Shown one piece after another: positions 31,401 through 43,066 of a DNA stretch of 64,000 bases. Location of the stretch: positions 568,185 through 632,184 of the forward strand of contig RPFO01000645.1 in NCBI GenBank assembly GCA_009746045.1. Direction: 5' to 3'. Source of the stretch: Mesostigma viride. Its lineage: Eukaryota > Streptophyta > Mesostigmatophyceae > Mesostigmatales > Mesostigmataceae. The stretch's first letter is position 1. Each line of letters starts with the position of its first letter. Below the pieces are notes generated by a model. It was not told the origin of the DNA. It was given only the letters and a program-made list of their open reading frames with translations, and did not search any database. The translations under genes and the position numbers were made by a program.

Positions 31401-33763
31401 TCTGGATTTCCTTTTTAGTTGTACGGATGACTGTCCCTGATTCGGTCTTAGCAGCCGCCAGGTGAGCGCAGCTTAGACTGCGAGGCTTGCCTATGTCCCT
31501 TCCCTTCTCCTACATGATTCTCACCAGCCATGCGCCACGTGTCCGCATGCAAAGGTGGCCATCCTCTGGGAAGGTGGCCATCTGTTGTATCCCTGGCTGC
31601 TATTTAAAGCTTGGCCGGTGGCACCCTGTTCCCCCCCGCCTCGCCATCCTACGAGGCCTGCTTTGCCCCTCCTTTCGCTTGCCTCTCTGCACGTGGATCG
31701 CTCTGTCTACTGTATGCACTGTAGGATCGCTCTGTATGCCCATCATGCCCGCTCCCTGTGCACGGCTTCCCCTTTTCTGTCCTTACCTACTCGTACCCTT
31801 CTCTCCTAACACGGTGCCCCCTTGTGCCCTGCTTGCGCCCCTGTGTGTCCCTCTTGTTGGTCTGTGTGTGTGTGTGTGTGCGCGCGTGTGTTGCCTCTCT
31901 TTCTCTGTGCCTCGGTGCCGTGTGCGGCTCCAGTGCAATTATTGCGCGGGGATCGCTGCGGGCAAATGCGTGGACGTGCATGAGGTGGACGCCGCCAGCC
32001 AGAACGGCGTTGGTACGTGGGCACTCACTGGACAGGACGGGTGTGAAAGGCATGGGGGGAAATGTTGGTGGCAGGGCATTCAAGTGACGGGTGCCAGCAG
32101 TAGTAAGGGCATATGGTTGGTGATAGAGCATGGCGGTGACGGGTGCCAGCGGAACAGAGGGCAAGGGATTTGAGGCAATGAGTGTGCACGTTCTCATGGC
32201 GGACTATGGCCATGTATTGGTTGGATGCCAGGTGTCTAACAGCATTCTGCACCATCTAGCACCATCCCCCCAACCCCCCGCCTCTTAGACAACGCCCTAA
32301 ACGACTCCTGCCCCACCCCCTCACCGCTGCGTACGTGCCCCCCTGACAGACCACATGCGCTCCCTCACGGCGTCGGTGGCCCTAATGCCCACATCCGCGC
32401 GGATGAAAGTGTATATCATTGACGAGGCGCACATGCTCACGGTGGAGGCGGCCAACGCCTTCCTCAAGACGCTGGAGCAGCCGCCCGCCCACGTGGTCTT
32501 CATACTCTCCACCACAGAGCCTGCGGTCGGTGGCCCTTGGTGGCTGGGGGGGGGACAATCATGCTTGGGTGTACATGGGTGTATATGGGTGTGCATGGCA
32601 TGCATTGGTGCGCAGATTGCCACCTCACTTATACCTCCCAACCCACAAGATAGGTTTTGCATGTTGAAGATTCAGATGCAGTGAGCTTGCCGGGGTTAGT
32701 GTCAGCAATTTCTCGAACCTCCTGTTGAAAACCTGCCGTTCCATGCAGCAGAATGGCTGCCATTTCAGGGTATCTCTGTTTGGTGTTGTGGTCAAGCATG
32801 AAGCATAGGATGGGATGGGTGGGCCGATGAGGAAGGTGGCAGCGAACTCGGCACTATCACGCCGGTCTCTTTCATGTCGGCAAAGAGTTGAGGTACAGGT
32901 GGCGTGCCCTAAGGGGGGTGGGGATGGTTGGGAGGGCAAGATGGGCGGGGGGGGGGGGGGGTAGGGAAGGGCAAGATGGGTCCCGGAGGGGGTGGAGGTG
33001 GATGATAGCCACAGTCAGCCAGTGTGCGGGGGAAGCCGGTGCACTGACTGCGTGGGAAACCAAGGCAGGCTGTGGCCTCGAGAGTGTTGACTGGGTGTCA
33101 GCGGTTGGCAGGGTGGGATAGGTAGGATGATGGTAATATGGGAACTAGCCTTTTGCTGTACTGGATACCCCTGCAGCGCTGCCGAATAGTCAGGGCACCG
33201 ATTATGGGAGAGGGTGTGATGGGCCCCGTGTATTCTGCGTATGGTATTTGAGGGTGTTCAGGGTGTTCCCATGTATGCCACCATGTAGCCAGTAGCCACT
33301 CTCCGATGGTTGGTGCACTTACATATAATCTGATAGTTGGTGCTCTCAAGGCGACAGTCGGCGCGATTACTTGTGCAGGGGCAGTCATGCCGCTGCTGTC
33401 GTCTGTCTCGGTTCCAGGGTTCAGGCCACAGCATGCCGCAGCATGCCGCACGCGTCTACATGGGCGCACAACCATCCACCCCTCCAACAGCCTTCACCAT
33501 AAGGATCCTCTGATGCCCTTGCCGCTGATGCATGCATGCATCAGCTAGTGCTCTTTGCCGGTTCTGTTGGCTTTGTCGTATGGTTCTTGCCCGACGTGGT
33601 CATGTGTCCATGCCCCTTTCTCCTACTGGGGCGCGCCATCAACTGATCTCTGACCGCTGTCACTTGCACTGTGCTGCTTCCCGGGTTTCTTTTTTTTGTA
33701 TGGATTCATTCTTCTTCGTCGTCGTCTTCGTCGCCGTCAACTTCTCCCTTCCCACTCCAACCG

Positions 33764-33794
<31 letters not shown>

Positions 33795-36700
33795 GCAGCG
33801 CCTACCCCCTACAGTTCTCTCGCGCTGCTCCCAGTTTTCCTTCCGCCGCATCCCTGACGACGACGTGGAGCGGTCCCTGCGTGACCTGGCGGCACGTGAG
33901 TCGCTGGACGTGGGCGAGGACGCGCTGCGGCTGATGGTGAAGATGTCGGACGGGGCGCTGCGCGACGCGGCCGTGCTGCTCGAGGTGGGTGGGGGTCCTT
34001 GATGATGTGCTCGTGGCTTAGCTAATGCTGCTCGCTGCTCGAGGTATGTGCAGGCTGTGTGCTTGACCCGTGTTGATGCGAATTACGTTGTGCACCATGC
34101 TTTACACATGATGATGAGTGTCATGGGTCGTGGCTGCGTGACATGGACATGCTGTGCGAGTCATATGCAAGCACTGGTGATCGACGTCTTTGCGCCCAAG
34201 TATGGATGTTTTGGTTGCCTGATTGGGGTGGGTAGTTGGTGCCAGAGGAGGGTATGTCTCTTGTATCATGTTATTGGACAGCCGCTTTGCTTTATTACAT
34301 CCCGACTGCCGCGCTTCCCGAGGTGGGCTGCACGCAACTAGTGGGGGGCGTAAGTTGGGCAGTCGATTAGGTGCGCCAGGTGGGAAGCGGGCGTATGTTG
34401 GCAGTTACAGTCTCCTCTTGCTGTCGTAGTCCCTGCTTTCTGTGGGCCGGGTGGCAGCGGAATAGAGAAGAGGGGAGTTGACCGGATGGGAATTGGACGG
34501 ATGGGAATAAACTGTTGGCCAGTTCTGGCAGAGAACCAGCAGGTCGGCAGGAGGGTATGGGCAGCAAGAAGGATCCCATACGAGTATCATTTGCTGGAGC
34601 CTTCCGAAGGCACACCTTCGATTCTTGTGCTGCGGCTGGGGGCTGATGCCTTGGTTGGAGCCGACGCTATCTGTGTCTTGCCGGTCCATTGGACACAGGA
34701 AATTCATTTCGAGTGTTTTTGCAGATGATGGGCCAGACCCGCAGCTGTGTGATTTCTTTGCTTGATATGTATTGACCTTGTTTATCCCGTGTTTGTGCAT
34801 CTGCCATCGCGTGTCCATCATCGCGATGACGGCCCCCTGTGTGTGCACTGCAGCAAGTCAGCCTGCTGGACGGACCCATCACCGCCAAGGTGGTCGAGCA
34901 GCTGGTAGGTGACAGATGACAGCACGCAAGCACCGTGGCCGTACACAAGCAGAATGGCTGTACACCGCCACTTACGTAGCGCACACCAGCAGCATTGTAG
35001 CACTGCCAAGGTGATTGAGCGATAGGTCATGGCTCCACTCCAGTGCGGTGGCTGGATGGTTGGCCCCCCCCTGGGCATCCCATGACTCCCTCCCCCGAAC
35101 ATGCACACGCGCATGGCTGTCTAGTATTTGCCAATTCGCCAGTGCGACACGTTTAGGCAGACAGGTGAATGGGCAGACTGGTGAGCGTTCAGACACCCCA
35201 CTAGGTCACCCAGCAACCACGTACACGTTACCACCAAGCGAATTCAACCTCTTTGAATGGCAGCATGGTGGACTACATGTGTGTATTGTCATGCAAGCAA
35301 GCTACCTAGGAACCATGACGTTGTCGTTGCAGTACCTGTCCCATAGTTTGCCATTCTGCATCTCCCCCTCCTGCCCACCCCACGTGTGTTATCAGATTGT
35401 CGGACACACAACAAACAACAAGTGGTACAGTACACACAAGACATGGGCGGCAATGTACGTTAACAAAGAACAAGCTACATTTATTTCGGCTTTGCAGCCC
35501 TGGCATTTTCTCACTACCTCGGCGTCTAGGCCACGGCCACCCCCCTGATTCTGCTCTTGTCGTCTTCTCCCCTACCCCCATTTTTCTCTTCTCTCCACCC
35601 CCCATTTTCTTTCTTTTGCGATTTGCAAGCATTCAGCTTCAACTTTTTTCTTTCCCTCCGCCACTTCCCTCATATGCGCCCTACCACTGGCCCTGCCCCC
35701 AGGCGGGCGTGTCGCCCACCGATGACGTGGCGGCGCTGCTGCACCACGCACTGGAGGGGGACGCGCCGGCGACGCTCGCCCTGGCGCGCCAACTGCTGGC
35801 CGCGGGTGTGGAGCCCTCCACACTGGTGGCCGAGGTATGGGGTGGTGATGGCAGCTTATGATGGTGGTTTATTGTAATAGTTAGTGATGATGGCGGATGC
35901 TAGTGGTTGATGATGATGGCATGTCGTGGTGGTTTATGATGATGGTTTATGATGATGATGATGATGACGATGATGATGACGATGATGATGATTGACATAT
36001 GATGGTGATGCTGATGTCACGGTGACTGTGGTACCATCACGGTTCTCCTGACCGTTTGGCAATGGTGGCCTGACGCCCTTGAGGCCTCACCCTTGAGGTC
36101 ACAGTCTTGCTTGTTGTTGATTATTATTTGCGTTGGTTTACCATCGACATGCAGCCGCACATGTGCTGGTTGCGGTTGGCCGCATGAAGAGAGTATTTTA
36201 AGAAGCTTGGCATCACAGGGAGCGCTGGCACTCCCTGAAAGTGCGCAACTGAATGTATTGCGTCGTCTGTACATGTTGTGGTGGGTCTGTACATGTCGTG
36301 GGGGGTCTGTACATGTTGTGGTGGGTCTGTACATGTTGTGGTGGGTCTGTACATGTTGTGGTGGGTCTGTGCATGTTGTGGTGGGTCTATACATGTTGTG
36401 GTGGGTCTATCCATGCGGTCTATACATGTTGTGGTGGGTCTATACATGCGGTCTGTACATGTTGTGGTGGGTGCATCGTTGTTGGCATCAAACTGTGTAA
36501 GTACGTGATGCAACTTAGGGTGCGGCAGAGCCGTGCTTGCTGTTGAAGGAGGACTGTGTTGGAGATAGGTGACGCTTGCCATGTTCAGCTACGCTAGCTT
36601 GTTGGGTTGAAGTAGGGGATGTCGTGTCGGGTTTAGGCAGGGGATGTCGTGTCGGGTTGAGTTAGCGGATGTCGTGTTGGGTTGAGGTTGCGGATGTCAT

Positions 36701-39700
36701 GTTTAGTTGAGGTAGGGGATATCATGGTGGGTTGAGGTAGGGGCTTTCGTGTCGGGTTGAGGTAGAGGATGTGGCGTTGGGTTGAGGTAGGCGATTTCGT
36801 GTCGGGTTGAGGTAGCGGATGTCGTGTTGGGTTGAGGTTGCGGATGTCATGTTGAGTTGAGGTAGGGGATATCATGGTGGGTTGAGGTAGGGGCTTTCGT
36901 GTCGGGTTGAGGTAGAGGATGTCGCGTTGGGTTGAGGTAGGCGATTTCGTGTCGGGTTGAGGTAGCGGATGTCGTGTTGGGTTGAGGTAGGGGCTAGCTT
37001 GTTTGGTCCAATATTTCGCCAGGTTGGAAATGCGGGGTCACTATATCCTCTCTCTTGAGGGACCATACAGCCACCACGGTCACGTGGGATGTTGCCGCCT
37101 CTGCACGTGCGGGGGCCCGACGGCACAATGACAACAAATATTCGATCGCATCGGATGCTAATGTGTCGTGTGGGCAAGTGGGAAAAGACCTCGGTTCGCA
37201 CGTAATACGAATGGCCTTGCTGGCGGTGCCGGATGCCCTCGCATGAGAGTCAGGTGTCTATGTCAGGGAAGGCTTGTGTATATCGGTAAATTTTCATGGC
37301 TCTCTGCATTGTGTGATCTTGCTTTTTCCATCTCTCCAGTTAGAGCCTTTTTTCTTTGGCATTTAGTACTCTCGTACTTGTGACTTCGTGACACAATCTT
37401 TTCCTTGGCCCCCCCTTCCACCAGATGGCATCCCTCATCATGGAGAAGCTGCTCAGCCCGCCAACACCCACTCCCGCCATCCCAGGGTCCCGGCTCGCCG
37501 CCACAGGCATCCGCGAACGGCCGGATGCAGCCTATGTTGCAGTCGCCAGCAGCGCCGCATATCCTTATGCTGCTGCCGTTACCACCGCCACCTCTACCAC
37601 CCCCGCGGCAGCTTCTCCCGCCGCCTATGGTCCCGAGCTCCTGAACGCGGCGCTGGACGAGCTGACGGCGCTGGAGAGCCGGCTGCGCTCGTGCGTGAAC
37701 CCCCGCGTGTGGCTTGAGGTGGGGCTGACCAAGGTGGCCACATCCCTGCAGGGGCGGCACCAGGCGGGCGCGCCAGCGAGGGGCGGCCCCATAGCAGCAG
37801 CGGAGGCCCCCAGGGAGGCCAAGCAGGTCGCCAAGCAGGTTGCCAAGCAGGTCTCCAGGGAAGAGGCGGAGGAAGAGACCAAGGAAGGTGCGAACTCATT
37901 CGCGAAGGAAGTCGAGGCAAGCCCAGCGCCGAGTGCCCCGCCAAGGGCTTGGTGGAAGGGTAGCGTGCGGGCCAGCGGGGAAGGAGAAGGGGGGAAGTCA
38001 GTGGGGAGACATGGCCAGAAAAATGGTGCTCGGCAGAATCCAGAAGTCAGGAGAAGTCACCAGGTGCAGAGCACGCGCTTACAGGGGGATGCGGTGGACC
38101 AAGCGCACCCGGCAACCAATGCAAGGGCTACCCAGCCGCACTCACAAAACATCCTTGTGGGAGCAGAAAGGGTTGGGCATGCGGGCGGTGCCGATGCGAG
38201 TCATTCAAGGGGCAGGGAACCAGCGGGGCTGCAGGGCAGCACAGGAGCCGGTGGGATGGGGTGGAATGGAGAGGAGCCGGGTGAGTCCAGGGGGGGGAGG
38301 GGGGAGGGGGGGACGACTGAAGGTGACGCGGTGGCTACTAGCGGTGGACATCCCAGGGCAATGGTCCATGAGGAAGGCAACGAAGAGGCCGAGAACAAGC
38401 CGAATGCCAGCGTGGTAGAGGCGGGTCTTGCATCGGCAAACACTGGGACAGACGCAGCCGTGGGCGACGGCGCTGCCACTACCTGGGGTCATGACGCCGC
38501 CAGGTGGCAGCGTGCCGAGTGGCCTGAGTGTTGGAAGCGCACGCTGCAGCAGCTGAGGAAGGGCCCCCAGGCGCTGTTCAACGAGCACGTGCGGGAGAAA
38601 ACGTGCGAGTTGTTGCCAGGTGGCAAGGTCAGAGGTAAGTCACATGCGCCGGTGTGGGCAGTTGATTGATGGGCTGGGTTGATTCAGCAGCCCGCGGTAG
38701 TTTGTGAGCTAATGCTTGTATGATCTTGTGCTACAGGCGTTGTCTGGTACGCGCCCGGCGCAGCATTGCTGGCGCAGCAAAGGGTTACTGGTCACGCGTG
38801 GGTAGTTTGGTCTCCGGATCGGTTGCCGCGACTGGCAGGAATGGGTAGTCGCATGGCCGCAGCTGCCTTAGGGGTACGGTCGTGGTATCTAACTACAACC
38901 TGGTAGTATTGGAGTGGCCATCGTCATTCTGTTGATAATTGGATGGCATCTGGCCGCGATGGTCGATGGCCAGGTTTCCTTCATCGCTGCGTAGTGCTGC
39001 ACCCTGTGTGGTACCCAGGTCCTGTGTGGTATGGCTCTCAGGTTTTATGGCCCGCCGTGGACAGTTAACCATGGGGCATAATTATGTCTGTCTACAAAGC
39101 ATTGCTTGGCTGGCTGTGCTCAAGGGTGGTGCCGTTCAATGCAAGCAGCAAAAGCGGAGCATGGGCCTCCTTCAGAAGGCATCGGTTACCGTCTTTGTTG
39201 GTTGTTGCTGGGAGTTAACGCACGGGTTTATGTTTGACATCCCATATCGCCGTAGTGGGGTGCTTGATTCTGTGTAAAGAGGACCTCGTACGGGGGTCCG
39301 GGAGCTTCAGACGAGAGCAGCCACACATCATGGGTCTGCCCTGCACTTGCGCAGTTCTACCCCCATGGACTTGTAAACGTACGAGCTGGGTGTTGTGGGT
39401 GCATAAAGGGGTCATGGGCGTTGCTTGTGTGTGATGCGTCTCGAATGTGGTTCAAAGGTCTTGACGATGTGTTTGTACAACAACATGGAGGTGGTATGGT
39501 GGGGTATGGTGGGGTGTGGGAGGTATGGGGGTAATGGGGGGTATGGGGGGGTGCAAAGTCTTGACCGTCGCCAACAGCCGCGGCGATGCTTGCCGATGAC
39601 CAAAGATTCTGTTGATCGTGCCCTTGCTGGTTATACCCACGTCGATGCAATCACGCGCTATATATACCTCGTGGTGGCTGTAACCTTGCACTTTTTTCAT

Positions 39701-40955
39701 TTGGTTCCCTACCTTGTTTTCTCTTCCACCCGTCCCCTACTTGCGTCTGCCCCCAGTGGTTGTCACCTGGTCCAACGACGCCGTTCGAGCTCGCAGTGAA
39801 CGCCACTGTGGGGTGTTTAAGGAAGCTTTGACGTCACAGTTGAAAGCGGAGCTGTCGTGGTGGAGAGGTGGCTCTATGGACGTGCAGGTGGAATACTTGA
39901 CATCTTCGCCATCCACGCCGCCTGCCGAGAACGGCCTCTCAGTTGCTACGCCGACAGCCCAAGTTGCGGAAAGGAGAGATGAGGGCTCACCGGCTCCCTT
40001 GGCCGAAGACAGCGTCAAGCCCCATTCTGTCGCCAGCCGTGGTGCCGTTGCCAGAACCCATGTCGATGCCAGCAACAAGGAGGATGCCAGCGCTGACGTG
40101 GATGCCAGCGCCCATGTGGGTGCCAGCAGCATCACCGCCAGGGAGACACACGATGCTGGCCCTGCGGATGGCAATGTTGCCTTGCAAAGGGCTGGTGATG
40201 GCAGGAGCGCTGGCATCCGCAACGTGTCAGCGGCGGCTGCCAGGAATGCTAGGCACTTTTCGCCCAACAAAGGCTGGGCACCTCCAATGCCTGCTGCTGC
40301 CACATCCCCAGCCGGTACCCCGTCATCGGACACAGGGGGGGCGGTAGACACCCCATCAAGCCAGGCGCATGTGCTGAAAGCAGCCGCATCGGACAAGGAG
40401 ATGGTGCCAGAAGTAACTCCACAAACAAAAGTGTCAGCTTCTCAAGATGATGGGTGGGAAACGGCGCCACCTGATCGCAAGACTTTTCAACAGGGGGGAA
40501 CCCTGTTGAAAGAGAAGTTAAGGCAGCCGCTGTCAGACGTACGGCCCAGCTCTGCCGATTTGTCCAGGAAGGATAAGAATAGGTTACGTAATGAGCAGTC
40601 CAAGCGGGGGCAGGGAGGGAAAACGAAAGAGGTATCCTCTGCCCTGGCAAATCGACAGCCCGAAGCAGCATCACATTCACCACTGCCTACAAGTGATGTG
40701 CCTGCACAGTCGCAAAGCCTGACTCCGCCACGCAGCACCTCGAAGCCGCTCGAGGATGATCTCCGCGAATACTACAAAAAACACGGAAAGGAGAGCTTCT
40801 CCGAGCCAGTCTCACATAGCCCACACGTTCACTCGAGCCCTTTGAGTCCACAGCAGCAACCTTCTGTGGTCACCGGAAGTCAAGCAGGAATGTGTGACGT
40901 GGACAGGGCTGCGGAGAGCCTTGCAAAGGCATTTGGGGGCCAAATACTGTTCTGA
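28443..40955 (+). CDS. STI: STICHEL-like / DnaX-type AAA+ clamp-loader-like ATPase
   Basis: Ten exons: 28443-28928, 29215-29304, 30803-30880, 31934-32012, 32350-32525, 33799-33984, 34854-34904, 35703-35834, 37425-38634, 39757-40955. Phases agree and give about 1228 aa, close to Arabidopsis STICHEL. Order: 140-residue N-terminal tail; YRPMKFNELRGQ (box II of clamp loaders); Walker A GPRGTGK at 186-192; zinc cysteines 205, 216, 219, 222; Walker B VYIIDEAH at 265-272; SRC arginine-finger motif near 311-313; lid domain with DGALRDA; ASLIMEKLL; a long Ala/Gly-rich linker; a conserved block (about 790-840); then SNDAVRARSERHCGVFKEAL, which matches the STICHEL C-terminal domain; and a 370-residue Ser/Pro-rich tail. 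In bacteria DnaX loads the sliding clamp. Plant STICHEL proteins act in cell morphogenesis with unclear biochemistry. All ATPase motifs are intact. The donor at 32526 (GTCGGT) is weak. The last intron (38635-39756) is inferred from phase and homology. Confidence 0.9.
29850..30256. repeat. 19-bp minisatellite (about 21 copies)
   Basis: Unit GCCTCCGCCCTTACTCCTT, with a GCCTCCACACCTACCCCTT variant on the left side, in the intron between STICHEL-like exons 2 and 3. It creates a long pyrimidine-rich open frame (LPPPLLLASALTPC) that is not a gene. Confidence 0.95.
33971..34050. repeat. Exon-6 donor echo, STICHEL-like gene
   Basis: The real junction GTGCTGCTCGAG then GTGGGT (ends 33984) is copied as CTCGCTGCTCGAG then GTATGT at 34031-34050. 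The decoy has the better donor consensus. Confidence 0.7.
34881..35030. repeat. Exon-7 donor echo, STICHEL-like gene
   Basis: Exon end and donor ACCGCCAAGGTGGTCGAGCA then GCTGGTAGGTGACA (34881-34914) are copied at 35002-35030 as ACTGCCAAGGTGATTGAGCG then ATAGGTCATG. Confidence 0.75.
35935..35995. repeat. (GATGAT)n microsatellite
   Basis: Imperfect GAT/GAC triplet repeat in the intron after STICHEL-like exon 8, itself part of a longer GATGATGG-rich stretch from about 35845. Confidence 0.85.
36267..36473. repeat. 20-bp minisatellite (about 10 copies)
   Basis: Unit TCTGTACATGTTGTGGTGGG in the intron between STICHEL-like exons 8 and 9. The last copies are shortened. Confidence 0.95.
36600..37000. 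repeat. 25-bp minisatellite with a 150-bp higher-order period
   Basis: Unit close to GGATGTCGTGTTGGGTTGAG plus GTAGC, about 16 copies. A block of six diverged units beginning at 36667 is repeated almost exactly from 36817, giving a 150-bp higher-order repeat. Intronic. Confidence 0.9.
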
Positions 40956-41410
40956 TGAATTGAGCGTGTCGCAAGAATTTCTTTGCGTTGCTTGAGTACC
41001 ATGCGTGCTCGACATCGAACGCGATTTTGATCGCTTGTACAGCTAACAAAGTAATACTTGTACATATATTGAGTAATACTTGAACTGGTTACAAATTACA
41101 GCCGTTGACTATGTCGGTATTTCATATGCAACTTACCGTGCAAAGTTGCTTGGTTCTAAAGATGTCAAATGCCCTACCATTTCATGAGACGATCTAACCT
41201 TGTTTACTGAATGTGTTTATGTTACATATAAACACGTGGTAGACATGCATATAAACACGTGGCAGACGAGCCACGAGGTAGCCATGGCTGACGGCGGAGC
41301 TCATAACTTTCACGTTTGAGCACCGAATTTAGCCGTGAATATCACAGTCGACGTGTCTTTCTACGACGCACATGCTGATATAATTTTCCGAAGCTATTAC
41401 GCAATATACG
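40956..41410. other. 3' flank of the STICHEL-like gene
   Basis: AT-rich, no coding signature. ATATAAACACGTGG is repeated (about 41226-41239 and 41250-41263), followed by the start of the retroelement debris. Confidence 0.5.
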
Positions 41411-43066
41411 ATGAGCAAACGCCTTTCGACGCAACGCAGCCTGGCGGCTGCGCTCGGCAATGAAAATGCGTCTGCAGCTTCGGCTGAGCTTCGCCCACCG
41501 GCCAAGAAGGCAGCGGCGCCAGTAGCCAAGCTCTAGTGGTCGCCCAGCCCCCTCCCGGGCTCGCCTCGCCAGCAGCGTCGCCTGAACCCAAGCGCAGTCG
41601 CTCTGCCGAACCGAGCTGGGAAGCTTTCGACTTTGACGCCAGCCAGCCCGGCTTTTTTGACCAGCTCAACCCCGCCATGATCCTGAGCTACGTGTTCTGG
41701 GGATCGCACGCCTCGCTTCTTGAGATGTGCATGCAAGCAACTCTTCCATCAGGGCCGCCTCATTGATGCTTACCAGAGGCGCCCCTCCACCTTCGACCGG
41801 GCCATCCTCCAAAGCCGCCGCCCCCACCTTCAGCAACGCGTCCTTTTCTCCCTCCTTGGCCGCTCCATCGAGGATCGAGCTTTGGGCCCCCAAGCCCCTC
41901 ACCACCACCTTAACCGAATCCTCCATCCGCGCCCTCCTTAAGGAAGCTTTCGAGCAGCACGTGACCCCCCTTGCCACAGATGTGGCGGCAATGGGCGGCA
42001 CGCTGGCTGAGCACTAGCTGAGCTCCCCACCATCTCCACCGCCACCTCCACCCTCCTCGCCTCCTCCACCGCCACCACCCCCTCCTCCTCCGACGCCATC
42101 ACCGCCCAGCTCCGCGACATCGACCAGCGTCTTAAGGACAACATTTGCCATCCCCATTGAGGTCCTGCAGAACACCGCAGGCCTCACCGCCCAGGTGGTG
42201 AAGGACATTGCCGCCAAGCCAGCCCCTGCTAGCCTGGCTGGCGGTGCTCCTCCCATCACGACCTGGGCGGACATGCATGCTTAAGCAGCACACCACCTCC
42301 ACCACCTCCGCCGTCGCAGCCCAGCTCCAGCGGCAGACGCTTGACCTCCGCGAGGAGGCCGAGCTCGCCAAGCGCAGCCTCAACGCCATCCTCAAGAACT
42401 TCGACATGGAGGAAGGTGAGAATTCCGAGAAGCTTGCACGTGCCGGTTTGAGAGCAAAATCCTTGCACGCATGGGCCTCCTTGGTGAGATTAAGCTGACC
42501 GCCCACGTCTCCCCCGCGCGCGGGGTAAGGCATGCAGGGGCGCCTCCGCTTCTTCTCATCTTTGAGAGCCCAGCGGACAAGATTTCGTTTCTCATGGACG
42601 CCGCAAGCGGCTCGAGAAGACTCCCTTCACCGTGGACGATGACTTGACCCTGGTGCAGCAACAACGGCGACGGGAGCTATGGCCGACCTACCTCCAGCTC
42701 CGGCAGACCAAGGCGGGCCAGCCGGTGTACTGGAAGGGGGCGGCCATCGATACGCCGGCCACAAGCCCTGGCACGCGACCCCCTCGACCATGACCGCGGC
42801 CCCAGCGACCCAAGAAGCCCCAGCCTAGGGGAATACAGTAGCAGTAGTGTAGAATAGTTAGACAGTGGCCTTGTACATGCCCGCCTACTACAGGCACTAT
42901 ACCAGCTGAGGCAGTAGCCTTTTAGTCATGTACATGTGTGCCTATGATGAGCCGCCCTCCAGATGATGCCTAGCTTTATTTAATTATGTCGTGCCCATGC
43001 AGGGAGTAACTCTCTGCTGAGACGCCATGCCCTAGCTTTTGTATAGCTATGCTGATCTTCCCCCCC
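41411..43066 (+). pseudogene. Decayed full-length LINE ORF1 with 3' UTR
   Basis: Starts with an ATG-led segment MSKRLSTQRSLAAALGNENA and proceeds in shifting frames: EPSWEAFDFDASQPGFFDQL (about 41606), ESSIRALLKEAFEQHVTPLA (about 41918), QLQRQTLDLREEAELAKRSL coiled coil (about 42320), LLLIFESPADK (about 42550), DDDLTLVQQQRRRELWPTYL (about 42635), GQPVYWKGAA (about 42715). These are the same landmarks, in order, as the ORF1 fragment at 5774-6457. Stops and frameshifts break it at least five times. The 3' UTR (42830-43066) matches 46340-46585. The element is split by the hAT insertion at 43067-44402 and resumes at 44403. Confidence 0.75.

Noticed and set aside
37840-38479. Alternative-frame proteins overlapping the STICHEL-like exon 9
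   Set aside because: Open only because the region is GC-rich and low in stops; the main frame carries the family match on both sides.
38737-38844. Extra exon of the STICHEL-like gene (VVWYAPGAALLAQQR)
   Set aside because: Joining 38634 directly to 39757 keeps phase and matches the STICHEL C-terminal block better; the candidate exon has no family similarity.
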